Shown here in pieces: positions 21,366 through 33,639 of a DNA stretch of 60,000 bases. How positions within the stretch are numbered: the first letter of the stretch is position 1; every line of letters begins with the position of its first letter. A program made the translations under genes and the position numbers. This DNA comes from Adiantum capillus-veneris (Eukaryota; Streptophyta; Polypodiopsida; Polypodiales; Pteridaceae): positions 152,311,741 through 152,371,740 of the forward strand of contig CM043945.1 of NCBI GenBank assembly GCA_014529385.2. The letters are read 5' to 3'. Below the pieces are notes generated by a model. That model had not been told where the DNA came from and searched no databases. It saw only the letters and a program-made list of their open reading frames with translations.

Positions 21366-22987
21366 TCTACCCAAGGAAGGGGGGAGTGTTTGTTGACAGT
21401 CATTATTCACTTGTTTCCCTCTCAACCTTTTCCCCTGACCTCTCAATTCCAATCTTAGGGAATGTACATATAAAGCTTTATACTCACAAAAAAAAAAAAA
21501 AAAAAAAAGGAGCAAGAGCAATTAGCAAACGAGTATGCACAATAAAAGCAAAACATTGACTCAGACCTACACATGTCACATCTGGTACAGTGAAACAGAA
21601 ACCTATGCCATAAAACACCTTTGATCCTCATCACTTGAGTGATGGAGGGTAAGTAAGATTAGTACGATAGGAGTGTTTCTGTTTTAGAGTTGCGTGATTA
21701 GCAAAGTTCTCTTTTCCCACTGATGTTCCTCCTGGAGGTATTGTTTTTGTTTCCTAGTGTGTACAGGAGCGTGTTGCTATTGATAGGATTTGGACCTTCA
21801 TGGAACCTTTCTCTCGTTCACACTTCATATCAAGCGCGACCATCAACACAAACAGGTGTTTCTTGTCCATTAGCATTGCCCTTATCTTTTTTGCATCCAT
21901 GTTTGTCTGCTTTGATTGTGATTGGTAGCATACTATTCAGCGCATTGGTTAGTATCAAACATTTAATTCAATGCAATCTTTTGTCATAATCACTTGTTTA
22001 GGTTTAAAAATCAAGCAGTCCGACTAAGCTAGTTTGACCAAGCTAGGTATTAGAAATCTTCTCTTAATACCATGGGGAATGCCTTCCTAATAAGCAATGG
22101 TTACTTAGGTTCTTAATCCGATTTAGGCAGCATTGTATGAAATGTACTAGGGCTTTCTAGTGGGCTTAACCCTATTGACCTTTAGCTTAAGTATTATAAA
22201 GGGAGTTTACTAATGTGATGAGCCTGGGGAGGGTAACAGTGTTATATGGCCCCCCAAAGTTACAAAATTAAAATGATGAAAATGAACAAGCAAAAAATCA
22301 AAGTGCCACAATGTAAAATTTTAAGCTGGAAGAGAAATCTCAGCTTGATTTGGTACTTCACTCACATGTATTGCCTATGGTACTAGAGCCCTAGAGGTTC
22401 CCAGTGTGGGCGCTTTTCCTTGAAAAGCAAAAAACCCAAGGCATACAAAATAAGCACACACATCATAATTGAATCATTGTGAAAAGACCTTGGGGGGTCA
22501 AAGAAAAAGTAATCAGTCAGGCGATGATTTCATGAGAAATTCCTTTTATGGTAGCTTAACTACAAGGTTTTCTAGATATAGCCTCTAGTCAGCCCTTGAA
22601 CATGAATACTTGGCTCTCGCGATTAAACAACTTAATTGACCACAGAAAATTAAGAAGCTTACCCATGGTATTAATATTCGATCTCTAGTGCTTTTCGACC
22701 GTCAAATTAGCGACCCCAGACTTGTTTAATTTTTTGCCTTTACATCAGTTTATGCATTTGATTACATTGCAATTTAATGTTCATTGCTAACAAATTGTTT
22801 GAAATTCTTTTACCAATCAATGTGTCCACCTAAAACTGCATATGCTTTTTAAGAGAATGCAATTACTGTGCCAATGTTGTTTGATTTTGCAGTGACTGAA
22901 GAAGGCTAAGGACATTCATCTCAAATGCTCTTCCACCTCGACGAACCAGCTTCAACTCAATAGCTTCCGAGGACGGAATCTACATCA
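21366..22987 (+). other. 3' non-coding region of the young element
   Basis: 1.6 kb with no convincing ORF. It opens with GGAAGGGGGGAGTG (21375-21388), a close copy of the true polypurine tract. A run of 21 adenines follows at 21488-21508. The remainder resembles no protein I recognise. It may be sequence acquired between an old and a new polypurine tract. Confidence 0.7.
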
Positions 22988-22999
22988 GGAAGGGGGGCA
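22988..22999 (+). other. Polypurine tract of the young element
   Basis: GGAAGGGGGGCA directly precedes the 3' LTR start at 23000. Confidence 0.9.
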
Positions 23000-23573
23000 T
23001 GTTAACCCTCACGGCACACGGACACCGATCACCTACGACGGACGTGTATTATGTATTTGGTAGAGTCAGGTACCGGGCTTGTCGGACCAATAGGGAAAGG
23101 TAGAGTGATCGCCGATGAGAGGCGCACTTTAACTTGGACATTCAAGGGATTAGTTGGTTAAGCATGGGCGCCCAAGTGTGAATGGGGTGAGCTCCTATAA
23201 AAGCCAACTAAACCTAATTTTTACTCATTCTCTCATTTGTGCAATTGAAGAGTGCTCTTGCTCCATCTCCATCTTCTTCTTCTTCACCTCCTTGTGTGTG
23301 TGTGTGTGAGAGAGAGAGAGAGGGAGAGTGTGTGTGCGATCGAGCATTACGAAGGCACGACGGCGGCGAAGCGGTTGAGCGCGGCACGACTGCAGCTTCT
23401 TCTTCATCGCGGCGAGGAATCCACCACGAAGGCGAGCGTAGAGCGGTGAGTGACACACCCTTTGTTTTCTTGAGCTTGCTAGTTTAGGCTTGTTGTGTGC
23501 TTGGAGCCGTTTGTGGCTCGCATACGGTGTATCGGCAAGTCCCTTGCTTCGACAGTGCGGCAAGGAGCGCACA
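23000..23573 (+). repeat. 3' LTR of the young element
   Basis: 574 bp, identical by eye to 14668-15241 apart from one base in the TG/AG microsatellite. Confidence 0.95.
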
Positions 23574-23820
23574 ATATTTTGCTGTCATATGTAAAGAATC
23601 CTGTGTAGAAAGCTTCTTCAAAAGCTTGCATGTGATAGCTGAGCAAAAACATAATTCTTTGATATAGTATATGTAAGACCTCTGTAGATGGTTGTTTTGA
23701 CAAATCATATGTCATTGTGGTGATAGTGTGGCCCATTGATAGGAGTGTTGAGTCCATAGCTTTAAAAGGTGCAAGGGTGAAAGCATGTATAGGTAGCCTG
23801 GAAAGTAATGTCAAGGACAT
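23574..23820 (-). pseudogene. E4 3' ORF fragment between two insertions
   Basis: A minus-strand frame open from about 23860 (SLTLLSRLPIHAF, HILYQRIMFLLSYHMQAFEE) runs into the young element at 23574 and resumes at 14667. The upstream side ends at the proposed left end of the large DNA transposon. Coding sequence on the same strand resumes beyond its right end, at about 48.2 kb. No domain is recognised. Confidence 0.4.
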
Positions 23821-23949
23821 TGCTTTTTTGTGCTTAAAAGTGGGTGTTTTAAAAGTGCTTCAAATCTCAAAAAGAATATCACTCTCCTAATGTACGTCAA
23901 TTAAGTCTCCTAACGTACCACAATTAATGAGACTAAATATAATTTACTG

Positions 23950-24406
23950 TTGAACGTTGGATTATTGTCCGCCTCTTCTTTCCCGCTACAACCTGTCTGA
24001 GCTTTCTCTATGCTTTGAGTTTTCTTTGTCTCTGAGATCTCTCTTGGAGATCTGTCTAGCTCCTCTCTATCTCTCTCTCACAGAGCTCTTGCTGAGCTTT
24101 CTGTATCGCTCAGCCCCCTCTCTCTCTCTCTCTTTCTCTCTCTAAGTATGGCTCCTCTTGTGTTTGAGCTCATGCTCATCTCTCTCTCTCTCTCTCTCTC
24201 AACACTCTTTCTCTCTCTCTCACGAACTCTATCTCTATAGGTTCCTCTTCTACTTGATGATTCTTGAGGTATGTAAACACTTATTATGCTTTGTTAGTAT
24301 CTTGCTAATTAGTGCACGAAGTGCCATGTATTAATTAAAAGTATAGCGTGTAGTTATGATCTGTATTGTATTTCTGGTAGAGAAATCCTTTGAAAGTACT
24401 GCAACA
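23950..24406 (+). promoter_or_regulatory. Promoter and 5' UTR of the transposase gene, with a leader intron
   Basis: A pyrimidine-rich stretch full of CT runs (24040-24220) precedes a likely leader intron: donor GAG/GTATGT at 24269 and acceptor CTGGTAG ending at 24380. The first coding ATG is at 24407. Confidence 0.5.
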
Positions 24407-25159
24407 ATGGAGAACAGTGAAGAACTGTCTATCAGCTCATCGTCATTGAGTAGAGAAGCTCAACTTCAGCGCAGAAAATTAATGAGGGAATATTGGGCTG
24501 CTCAAAAATGAAAGCAACGTAAGGCAACGGTCAACTTTGTGACGGAAAGCAATACGGGGGGGATGGATGAAAGAAAGAAACGAAGGATATGTCAATATAT
24601 GGTACAAACCTTTGATACATTAACCGTGGGAATGGATGCAAGTGGTAGGAAGGAAATATTTGATGAACTTCTTCAACATCCTTGCTTTAATATGCAGAGT
24701 AAATCCAAAGAGTTGGAAGCAATTATGCTGAGAAACATCCGCAAAACTTTGAATCATGTGAAGGTCCCAAGATCTTCAGACGAGTTTTTTGTGAAGAAAT
24801 CAGCAGTGTTGATGTTGGTGAATGGTGGAAGCAAGGAGAAAAACACTGACATGAGCATACCGCAAGCTGCCAAGCTTATGGGGATCCACAAAAGAAACTT
24901 ATATTCAGCCAAACATCACTTAGTAGTGTCAAGTGAATCTGATGGTTCGTTCCCTGCATCTGCGTGTCATAGAGATGATGCACGAAGAACTCACATCACT
25001 CAAACTGTTAAAGACATAGTCAATCAATTTTGGACAGATGAGACGAGGGTGTCCCCCAACAAGAAAGATGTTTGCAATAAGAGACTAGCTAGATGTTCAT
25101 ATGTAAAGCATCCAACCCACCTTCTTGAGGAGCCTCAAGTAATTGATATATTTTTTTAG

Positions 25160-27008
25160 CACTTTCTATTGGTGCTACAACCCATATTCCTTCTACAACA
25201 TTATGTTTCTATACCAATTTTTATTGGTGCTACAACTCATTACTGCCACAACATTATGTTTCTATACTTCTTTTTATTAGTGCTACAACTCGTTTTGGTG
25301 TTTTGCACCACTTTTTAGTGATGCTGCAACATTAAAAAGTGGTGAAACATTACTATATTGGTCTCTAATTGTATCTAAACCACTTCTAAAATTTGATCAA
25401 TAGTTCTAAATGTTTTTGAATCACTTTTACTTGTGTTTCCACACCACTTTTCAGTGTGTTTGAACCATATTTTAATGTTTTGCAGCAGGTTTTAATGTTT
25501 AAGAAACAGTTTTTATTAGAAATGCACCAGCGTTGCACCGTAAACCCTACAAAGTGGTGTTCACCCACTAAAAAGTCTTGTTTACCCAATGATAACAGAC
25601 GTGTTTTACAAACTCGTAGGGGTGTTATAGGTGCAAACGTTTTTGGTGATGTAGCTCACTTTTTCCAAGTGATGTAGCAGCTTTTAGTCATGGTGCAACA
25701 GTTATAGTAGTGCCATAGACTTTTTACTGCTGCTGCACGAATGGTGTCGACCACCTTATGATGGTAACCAAAACCATATTAGTGAATTTTGAACACATTT
25801 TGTTAGTAAACACTTACAAGTGCTATCACACCACCATGAAGTGGTGCACATAACACTTACACGTATAAAAACCACTTTCACGTGGTGTCTGACCACATTC
25901 AAGTGGTGAGAAGCCACTTTCATGTGCTAAGTCACTACGTCAGTCCATCACTCCATGCACTGGTGAGGCACCACTCCCAAGTGGTGTGACACCACTTTCA
26001 AGTAGTAACTAAAACCTTGTCACTGCAATCAAGCGGAAAGTTCCCGCTTTCAAGTGGCCAGACACCGCATTCAAGTGACTAGAAAATGCGTTAAAGTGGT
26101 GACTGCCCACTTTGAACCACTTTGAACTAGTTTCTCACCACTCTCAAGTGGTCATCAAGTGGTGAGACACCACTTTCATGTGCAAAGTCACTACGTTAGT
26201 CATCACTCCATGCAAGTGGTGAGACACCACTCCCAAGTGTCCAAACACCGCATTCCAATGACCAGAATCCGCGTTCAAGTGGTGACTGCCCACTTTGAAC
26301 TAGTTGCTCACCATTCTCAAGTGGTCATCAAGTGGTGAGATACCACTTTCAAGTGGTAGCTTAAACCTTGTCACTACAATCAAGCGGCAAGCTCCCGCTT
26401 TCAACTGGCTAGACACCGCATTCAAGTGACCAGAATCAGCGTTCAAGTGGTGACTGCCCACTTTGAAGTAGTTTCTCACTAATTTCAAGTGGTCGTCAAG
26501 TGGTGAGACACCACTTTCGTGTGCTAAGTTACTACGTCAATCATTACTCCATGCAAGTGATGAGGCACCACTCCCAAGTGGCGAGACACCACTTTCAAGT
26601 GGTAGCTAAGACCTTGTCACTACAATCAAGCGGCAAGTTCCCGCTTTCAAGTGGCCAAAAACCTCATTCAAGTGACCAGAATCCGCGTTCAAGTGGTGAC
26701 TGCCCACTTTGAGCTAGTTGCTTACCACTCTCAAGTGGTCATCAAGCACTTTTCACAAGAGCTCCTCCACTTCCAAGTTGTGTTGGACCACTATCTAGTT
26801 CTGATGCTGGTCTGTCGCCTAGTATTTTGTCTCTCCCAGCTACTTTTTAAGTGCTAGATTTTAATTGGTGATGACTGACCACTTTGAACTAGTCGCTCAC
26901 CACTCTAAAGTGGTCATCAAACACTTTTCACAAGAGCTCCTCCACTTTCAAGTTGTATTGGACTACTATCTAGTGCTAATGCTGGTCTGTCGCCACCTAG
27001 TATTTTGT
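25160..27008. repeat. Palindromic tandem array in the transposase intron
   Basis: From 25160 the intron is filled with short words such as CACCACTTTCAAGTGGTG and TTTTTATTGGTGCTACAAC. Between 25900 and 26990 these form larger units. The phrase GACTGCCCACTTTGA recurs at 26101, 26284, 26452 and 26698, with a variant at 26873; spacing is 168-246 bp. The last two units share CTCCCAGCTACTTTTT, where the LINE inserted. There is no coding potential. Confidence 0.85.
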
Positions 27009-27422
27009 CCCTCCCAGCTACTTTTTTTTTTTCCTAGAAAAAGATCCTTCTATTAGTTAATGAAAACTGCCCATAGGGCTACATCCACCTCTGCAAGAGA
27101 GGGCTACAACACGCATGATGGGGAGACTCTCCCAATGAAAAAACAACATATATACAATGGGGCTAAATCAAGAAATGGGAGGAGGGAAGAGTCACATAGG
27201 TGGACAGTAGTGCCATCTGTGCACCCCCTGGACCATGGTGTAGAAAGGCCCAGGGCGCCAGAGTCGAAGGAAAGCCTCGCGGCGCTCCCGCATGCGGTCG
27301 GAGCTGCCCTGTAGTCCCTCAAGCTGTCCTCTCAGAGTATGGATCAGCTCTAGCCAAAAGTCACGAAGAGTCTTTGCTGGTGGCACAGGGCGAGCCTCAA
27401 AGATGCGGAAACAACGGGCCCG

Positions 27423-30400
27423 CTAGATGAACCAAAGAGCTAGGCCGCTGATGAGCTCCCAGCACTCCTCTCTCTCACTGCACCACTCTTGTGGAGTAAG
27501 GTCTGTAGCAGGCTGGAGTGCAGGTCGCCCTCCCTGTATCACTATCATCTTGCTGGTGGAAGATAGCTCAAACTGTAGTGCCGGGCCCGTGAGGGTGGAC
27601 CAAGCCGCTGCCCCCCAAGTGTATTGTCGAGCCGCGGAGAGAGCAAGCAACAGCCAAAGAACTCGTAGCCACACCTGCTGGGCCGAAGTACAGTCCCAAA
27701 GACAGTGTTGCTGACTCTCCACCAACTGGTCACAGGCTATACATGCGGCCGAGAGACCACTATGCACAAGCCAGCTCCCTACTGCTGTGGCTCTGTGTAC
27801 AACCAACCACTGGAACAAAGTGACTCGCCTCGACTGTCTGGAGTCCCACAGCCTCTGCCAAAAAGCTGCCAAGAACTCAACTGTGAGACCCTCCTCCTGC
27901 CAATGACGTGCTGCAGCGGGGCAGGCCTCTCTCTGCGCTGCAAGTATATGACGTCCAAGCCGAAAAGTATACTGGAAGAAAGGGACTCCTGGGCAGTCTG
28001 TAGAAGAGAAGGGGTCCCTCCATAGCCACTCACCAGGATCCCACTGTACTCGTGCCAGTGGACAACACTCCCAAGCCCATAGCCTCCAGTGTCTTGTCTC
28101 GAGAGCTGCTGGGTCAGGGTGTATGACGCAAGTCCTCCCACAGATGCCCACAACTCGGATCCTCTAGAAACAGCACTCTGTTACCTGCGGGGCCTCTACT
28201 GTAACTCTATGTAAATGTCCCCCACCCTGAAGCTCAAAGAATAGGGCTGGGACAGTCTCTGAACAAGCCCTGACTGAGATGAGAACCTCCATCCGTGTGA
28301 AGGCTCCCATCCATCGGGGTGCTACTGGCTCGAGAGGCGTGAGCCACTCAGCTGGAACTGACTCTGAGATGTCCTGACACATGCTCTGAACCCCTCTCAT
28401 GCCCTGTAGCTGGACACCCTGCACCTCCTCTGACAAACCTGTGAACTCTAGCCAGTCACCTAGAGAGCGCGCTGGACCTGCTGCCATGGGACCCCATGAA
28501 ACATGAGGCCTACTCCCAACCAAGTGGCCTCTCTGAGTGCTAACCATGGGGTTCCAGACGAGGGGCTGTCGTAGGCACTCCTCCATGCATGTCGGTTGTC
28601 TCTGCTCTAGGCCACGCCGTAAGAGCTCCCAAGAGTGAAGCAAACTCACAGCGAATCGGTCCTCCAGTCTCCTGCTCAAACCAACTCGGCGTAACTCTGT
28701 AAAGATCCATCTGGTCGAAGGTTGCCAAGGGCCTCCTGACTGAGGCACCCTGGAACAAAGCCTCTGCAGTAAGAACTCTTTCCAGGGCTCCTCGCCTGGA
28801 AGAAGTCCTCTGACGATGAACTTTCCAAGAAGGGCTCTGCTCTGTTGTGCTGGATCAATGATCCCAAGCCCTCCCTGAGAACAAGGAAGTGTGATGACCG
28901 ACCAAGCCACCTTGGCTTGGGCAACCTGAGTGTCACGACCTGACCAAAGGAAGTTCCTGATCAGCCTCTCTACCTGGCTGATACAAGAACTCGAGAAGAT
29001 CCAGTAAGAAGTGATGTACCACATAGTTGCCGACAACACCTGGTTGGCAACTACTACTCTACCAGCCAGCAAAAGTCGTGCTGAACTCCAGTGTAACAGC
29101 TTTCTCCTGATGGACAGGAGAAGAGGAGAAATCTGCTGCTCGGGGGACAAATCCAAACCAACCTGACAACCCAAGTATCGAACTGTAGTCCCTGGGGGAA
29201 TCCACCTGAAACCCTCTCCTGGCATCCACTCTGGCACAGGAGCACTGCCAACCGAGAAAGCCACTGTCTTTCTCTAGTTGATCAATGCGCCCGATGCACA
29301 GCAGAAGGTCTCAAGAGCCTGCCCACACCTGTGTAAATTGGCCTCCTGGCCCTCTAAGTACAAGGCTGAGTCGTCGGCAAACTCAACGTCCAGAAGCTCA
29401 TCTCCCCGTATCGGGAGTGCTAAGCCCCTCAAACCAACCTACTGTGACACCAAAAATCTACTCATCACCTCCGCATAGAAAAGAAAGAGAAAGGGGGCAA
29501 GAGGACCACCCTGTCTGACCGATCGTGTGAGCATGAAGCGCTCACCTCTACCTCCTGCCAAAAGCACCTGACTGTGAGCCTGTCTGTACAAAGCTGACAC
29601 CCCTCTGATCCAAGCATCTGAAAAGCCCATCCTGCGAAGCGTGCCCTCTAGAAAGTCCCAGTCAACTCTGTCGTATGCCTTCTCAAACTTGAGAAGAAGA
29701 ATCACAAGGTCCTCCCCACGGAGACGTGCCAGGGCATAAGCCTCCCAGAAAGTGAAGATGTTGTCAAGGATACTGCGTTCCTTGACAAAACCTGTCTGAG
29801 TCCCATGTATAAGGCTCTCCAAAAGTGGCTGCATCCTCAAACTCAGAGCCTTGGCAAGAATTTTGTAGGCTGAGTTGAGGATGGTGATGGGGCGCCACTG
29901 TCGAATCTCATCCAAGGAGCCACACTCCTTTGGAATGAGGTAAATCAGGCGCTCACTCATGCTATCCGGCATCACTCCTGTGTGCAAAATGTACTGAAAG
30001 GCACTACAAAGATCTAGGCCAAGCAAGTCCCAGTACTCCAAGAAGAAGCTGGGAGTCAGCCCATCCTCACCTGGACAACTACCACGAGGAAGGGCCCTAA
30101 GAGCCGTATGCAGCTCCTCAAGCTGAAGAGGTATCTCCAGCCTCTGCCGCATCTCCTCAGTCACAAGACAAGGCATTTGCGCCCAAACCTTCTCCCTGTA
30201 TGCATCCTGTCTCTCTGACTAGGGCTCAACCGTCAGTAGCTCACGGTAAAAGTCAGTAGCAACTGCACGCATATCCTCAGGCTCACAAGCAACTGACCCA
30301 TTGGGTCTCCTCAGCTGAGTGACCTTGGCATGCGAGTGTCGAGGTCCTACTGTCTCAAAAAAGGCACCTGTCACTCTGTCACCTACCTGAGTCCACTGAG

Positions 30401-31519
30401 ATGCCTGTCAGTGAAAGGAAAACTCATGGCACCTCTCCTCTGTGCAAGCAAGCTCCTGTCGAGCCTGCTGTAACTGCTTTTCCAGCCATGGACTGTCTGG
30501 ATGCTGCTCCTGCATCCTCTGTAGTGAAGCAATGCCTCGTCTGAGACGCTGCTCCTCCTCTCTCGCTGCGGCCCGTTGAGCCAAAGACTCCTGGAGAAAA
30601 AAGTGGCTAAGCTGAGCTAGGCCTAAGGCCACTCTGTCTGCCGGTAGAGCTGGCTGTCCATGCCCTCTGTCCAAAGAGCCTCTACCCTCTCTCTGAGTGC
30701 TGTGTCCAACAAGACCCACTCTGGGATGCGAAGCATCGTGCTGCCACTCCTCCGCCTGTCTGCCACTGTGAGGATCACTAGTGCATGGTCCGAGAAGGAT
30801 GTCCCTACCATGATGCCCACTGATCCCCCCAGGTCACTGAAGTGGTCACTAGTGTAGAAGCGATCTATCCGCGATAGATTCACTCCTCCCACTCTGCGGT
30901 CTAATCTAGAGGAGGCAAGACTCTCTGGAGGCCTCACAAAGCCAGAATGCTGCCATGTATCCGAGACCCTCAAGGTCATACACAACCTCTCCCAAGCTGC
31001 TAACTAGGCTCCATGTACAGTAGCATGGCTGCCTCCGATCCTGTCAGAAGGGTCCTCCAACATGTTGAAATCCCCTCCTACACACCAATGGTCAACCTGT
31101 GGCAAAGACTCAACAATCTGTGACCAAAACTCTGCACGAGCACTCGCCACATTGGGCGCATAGATGTTCAGGAAGCCCACAAGGCCACCCTGAACCTGCA
31201 AAGTAATCCACTGAGCCCTGCCTGGCACAATAATCCCTCTGCCCACAATGACCTGCTGCAATGAGTCCGCAATAGTCATACATACCCCACCCTGGATGCC
31301 TCCAGGTCCAAAAGCAGCTAACCGAAAGGTATCATAACGTCCACGCAAAATCTGACCACAACGCCAGATGCGGCTCTCAGACAAATGGTGCTCCTGGAGC
31401 ATAAGGAGATCAATCTCTCCTCCCACAAGGCAACGCTGAAGCTCCTGCCGCAATCGGCCCCACTGTCGCTGAAACTGGGGCCCACCTAATCCCTGCACGT
31501 TCCATGAGACGATCCTCAT
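27423..31519 (-). pseudogene. LINE ORF2: endonuclease, reverse transcriptase, zf-RVT
   Basis: It starts with MRIVSWNVQGLGG (31519). The endonuclease runs to about 30650 with LMLQEHHLSESR and WCVGGDFNMLED. RT has RPITILNSAYKILAKAL, GFVKERSILDNI, FEKAYDRVDW and EFADDSALYL (about 29380). The zf-RVT region near 27800-27650 reads CIACDQLVESQQHCLWDC. In RT motif A the usual acidic residue before FEKAYD is Lys (LLLKFEKAYD), which alone should abolish catalysis. Stops at about 31003, 29441 and 29276, and several frame shifts, split it further. It would nick DNA and copy LINE RNA at the nick. Confidence 0.9.
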
Positions 31520-31651
31520 GGGGAGAATAGATCAATCTCTCCTCCCACAAGGCAACGCTGAAGCTCCTGCCGCAATCGGCCCCACTGTCGCTGAAACTGG
31601 GGCCCACCTAATCCCTGCACGTTCCATGAGACGATCCTCATGAGAGAGAAT
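31408..31651 (-). repeat. 122-bp tandem duplication at the LINE ORF1/ORF2 junction
   Basis: The segment from GATCAATCTCTCC at 31408 is repeated at 31530 with almost no change. The copy re-creates the first codons of ORF2 inside the end of the ORF1 region. Confidence 0.95.
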
Positions 31652-32333
31652 AGATGCTGTCGCAGCAACAAGACGGGCTATCTTTGAGGCAGGCTTGGGT
31701 GGGGAGTAATCCGCATCCGAGCGTCCTCTAGATAGGCGAGCCTGTAGTGAGTGCCTGGCCCAAGCCCAAGCATAGCGAGCCAAGCGTAAAGCAACCTCCT
31801 CTGTCCAAGAGTCCTCATGTATGTATACATAGCAAGGCAAACACTGTATATCAGCAAAAAAGTACACCACAATGTGCCTACATCCTGCTGAGTCTGGGGG
31901 TGTCACCGCAAACTTGGCCAGTGGCCACAAAGTCTGCAACAAATCTGTAACTCCAAATTCTCCCATGTGGTGAGAGAACTCGAGAACTTGTGTATGCAAC
32001 CATCCCACCACTGAGTCGAGGGACCACTCTGTCTTGGTCCTACCGAAGAGAGGAAAGGAGAAATCAACTGCTGAGTCCAAGGCCTCTGTCCCCCTAGCGG
32101 CGAGGAACAGGGAGTGGACCCTGAAGCAGGCTGCCTCGTGGTCTGCTACGGAATCGCCGAGAAAGCGAGTGCATCCGTAATCGAAGAAGTCCCAGCGGCG
32201 TCGGAGGTCAATGCTCGTCAAACCACGAGGGATAGCTGCAAGGGAAGATGTCTGAATCTGCAAAGGGGTCCGCAAGAAGGGTTGACCCTCTCTCGCTAGG
32301 CGACTCATGGCAAAAGCGCTGCCAAGAGATCTC

Positions 32334-33534
32334 CTAGCCGCCAGCGAGGGGCCAGTCTGCTGAGTCGACTGTGGTACTGAAGCAGGAGGAGGGGGAGAAG
32401 GAGCAGGGGGGGCGGAGGAGAAGAGAAGCGGGGCGGGACGACAGAGACAGGGGGGCAAGGTGGGGATTGGGCGGGAGCAAAGGGCGGGGGAGGGGATGAG
32501 GAGGAAGAGGGGAAATCTGAAGGTGGAGGGGCTGGTGAGGGTGAAACGGAAGAGAAGGCTGGCGTAGGAGGCTCCTCCTACGGAAGAGGACCAAAGCGGT
32601 TCCCCGTGGGAACCCACTGCTGCTGAGTAGGCACCTGAGGGCCACTCTGAGTGCCAGGCTGTCGCTGTGGCCCCTGGCATCGACGGCCACGGGCCTGCTG
32701 CCACCCCTCCTCCGCTAGAGCCCCAGGCTCGGAGGGTGGCTCAGAATCTGTACGCTGTGTCGCTGGCTGAGGCTGCGGCCCAGCCTTGTTAGGCTGGGGC
32801 TGAGGCTGAGGTGCAGGTCGTGGTCTCCTCCGTGGATAGGCCTTCACTAGGTGGCCCATCTATCTGCAAATGAAGCACTGGTTCGGGAGACCCGAGTACT
32901 CCACACTCTGCCTAAACCAACCCCCACTCACCCGAGGCAAAAGGATGACCTTCGGGAGCGTGTGGGTATCTCTGACCAAAACTCGAACTGAAGGGATGTT
33001 GGCCGCCTTGGTAGCTACTGATGCTGTCGTACGAGGTGTCTCCAGAACAGTCCCGATGGCGGAGCCAATCCTGGAGAGCAGTGGAAGGTACTCCCTCCGT
33101 AAACCCGGAAAGCAGACTGAGATGGGGATGTCTGTCTCCTCTACAAGTACATCCGAAGTCAAGTCAAAACCGTGTCGCCATTGTTGAAAGTGGGCGCGTG
33201 ATGCTCGGATAGCCAGTGGACTCATAGCTATGACCTTGGAGTCCATCTCGGAAGTCTCGAACTCGATCTGGTAGTACCCCCGTCCGAGGATCTGGACATC
33301 CAAAATCTTGCCCATCTCTGCGAGAAGGCGGGCCTGGAGAAGGTCTCGCAGCTCTCCTCTGCTAGGACGGGTGCCGAGAACCTTGCAGATGACAGAAGTC
33401 GCCTGCAAGCGCTCTACCTCTGCGGCAAGTCTCACTTGCTCTGTCGGCGAAAGAGCAAGTCGAATGGTGGGCTCAGCGGGGTCGGGCGAGGGGGCTTCAG
33501 GTGAGTCCCTCTGTGGCGGAGCTGGAGCCTCCAT
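32334..33534 (-). pseudogene. LINE ORF1, RNA-binding Gag-like protein
   Basis: It starts at MEAPAPPQRDSPEAPS (33534). The middle resembles the plant LINE ORF1 domain (DUF4283-like; VIAMSPLAIRASRAHF, PISVCFPGLRREYLPLL). A zinc knuckle follows, CFICR, stop, MGHLVKAYP, in which a TAG (about 32858) replaces a glutamine and the last Cys is Tyr. A Pro/Gln-rich tail reaches about 32334 and a frame-shifted extension continues towards 31532. It would bind LINE RNA. Confidence 0.8.
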
Positions 33535-33639
33535 CTGTGTCTACTGCTGAGTCGAAGAAGCAGACAGAGAAGAACAATCTGCAACCGAGAATGCCAAACA
33601 CTTGTTCTGAAGAAAAGGTGTTGCAGATCCGGGCGAGCA

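Larger units (their letters stand above)
14668..23573 (+). mobile_element. Young non-autonomous gag-protease LTR retrotransposon (TR-GAG-like)
   Basis: The two 574-bp LTRs (TGTTAACC...GCGCACA) differ by eye at one base, in a TG/AG microsatellite. They are flanked by perfect ATATT duplications (14663-14667 and 23574-23578). A primer-binding site, polypurine tract, TATA box and one intact 1726-codon ORF are all present. There is no RT, RNase H or integrase anywhere inside. This fits the plant TR-GAG class of non-autonomous Ty3 elements, here unusually long and including a protease. Transposition must use RT and integrase supplied by a partner. The lack of decay next to heavily decayed neighbours points to very recent activity. 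Confidence 0.95.

Noticed and set aside
27060-27430. Plus-strand ORFs over the LINE 3' end
   Set aside because: They are shadows of the LINE ORF2 and its 3' UTR on the other strand.
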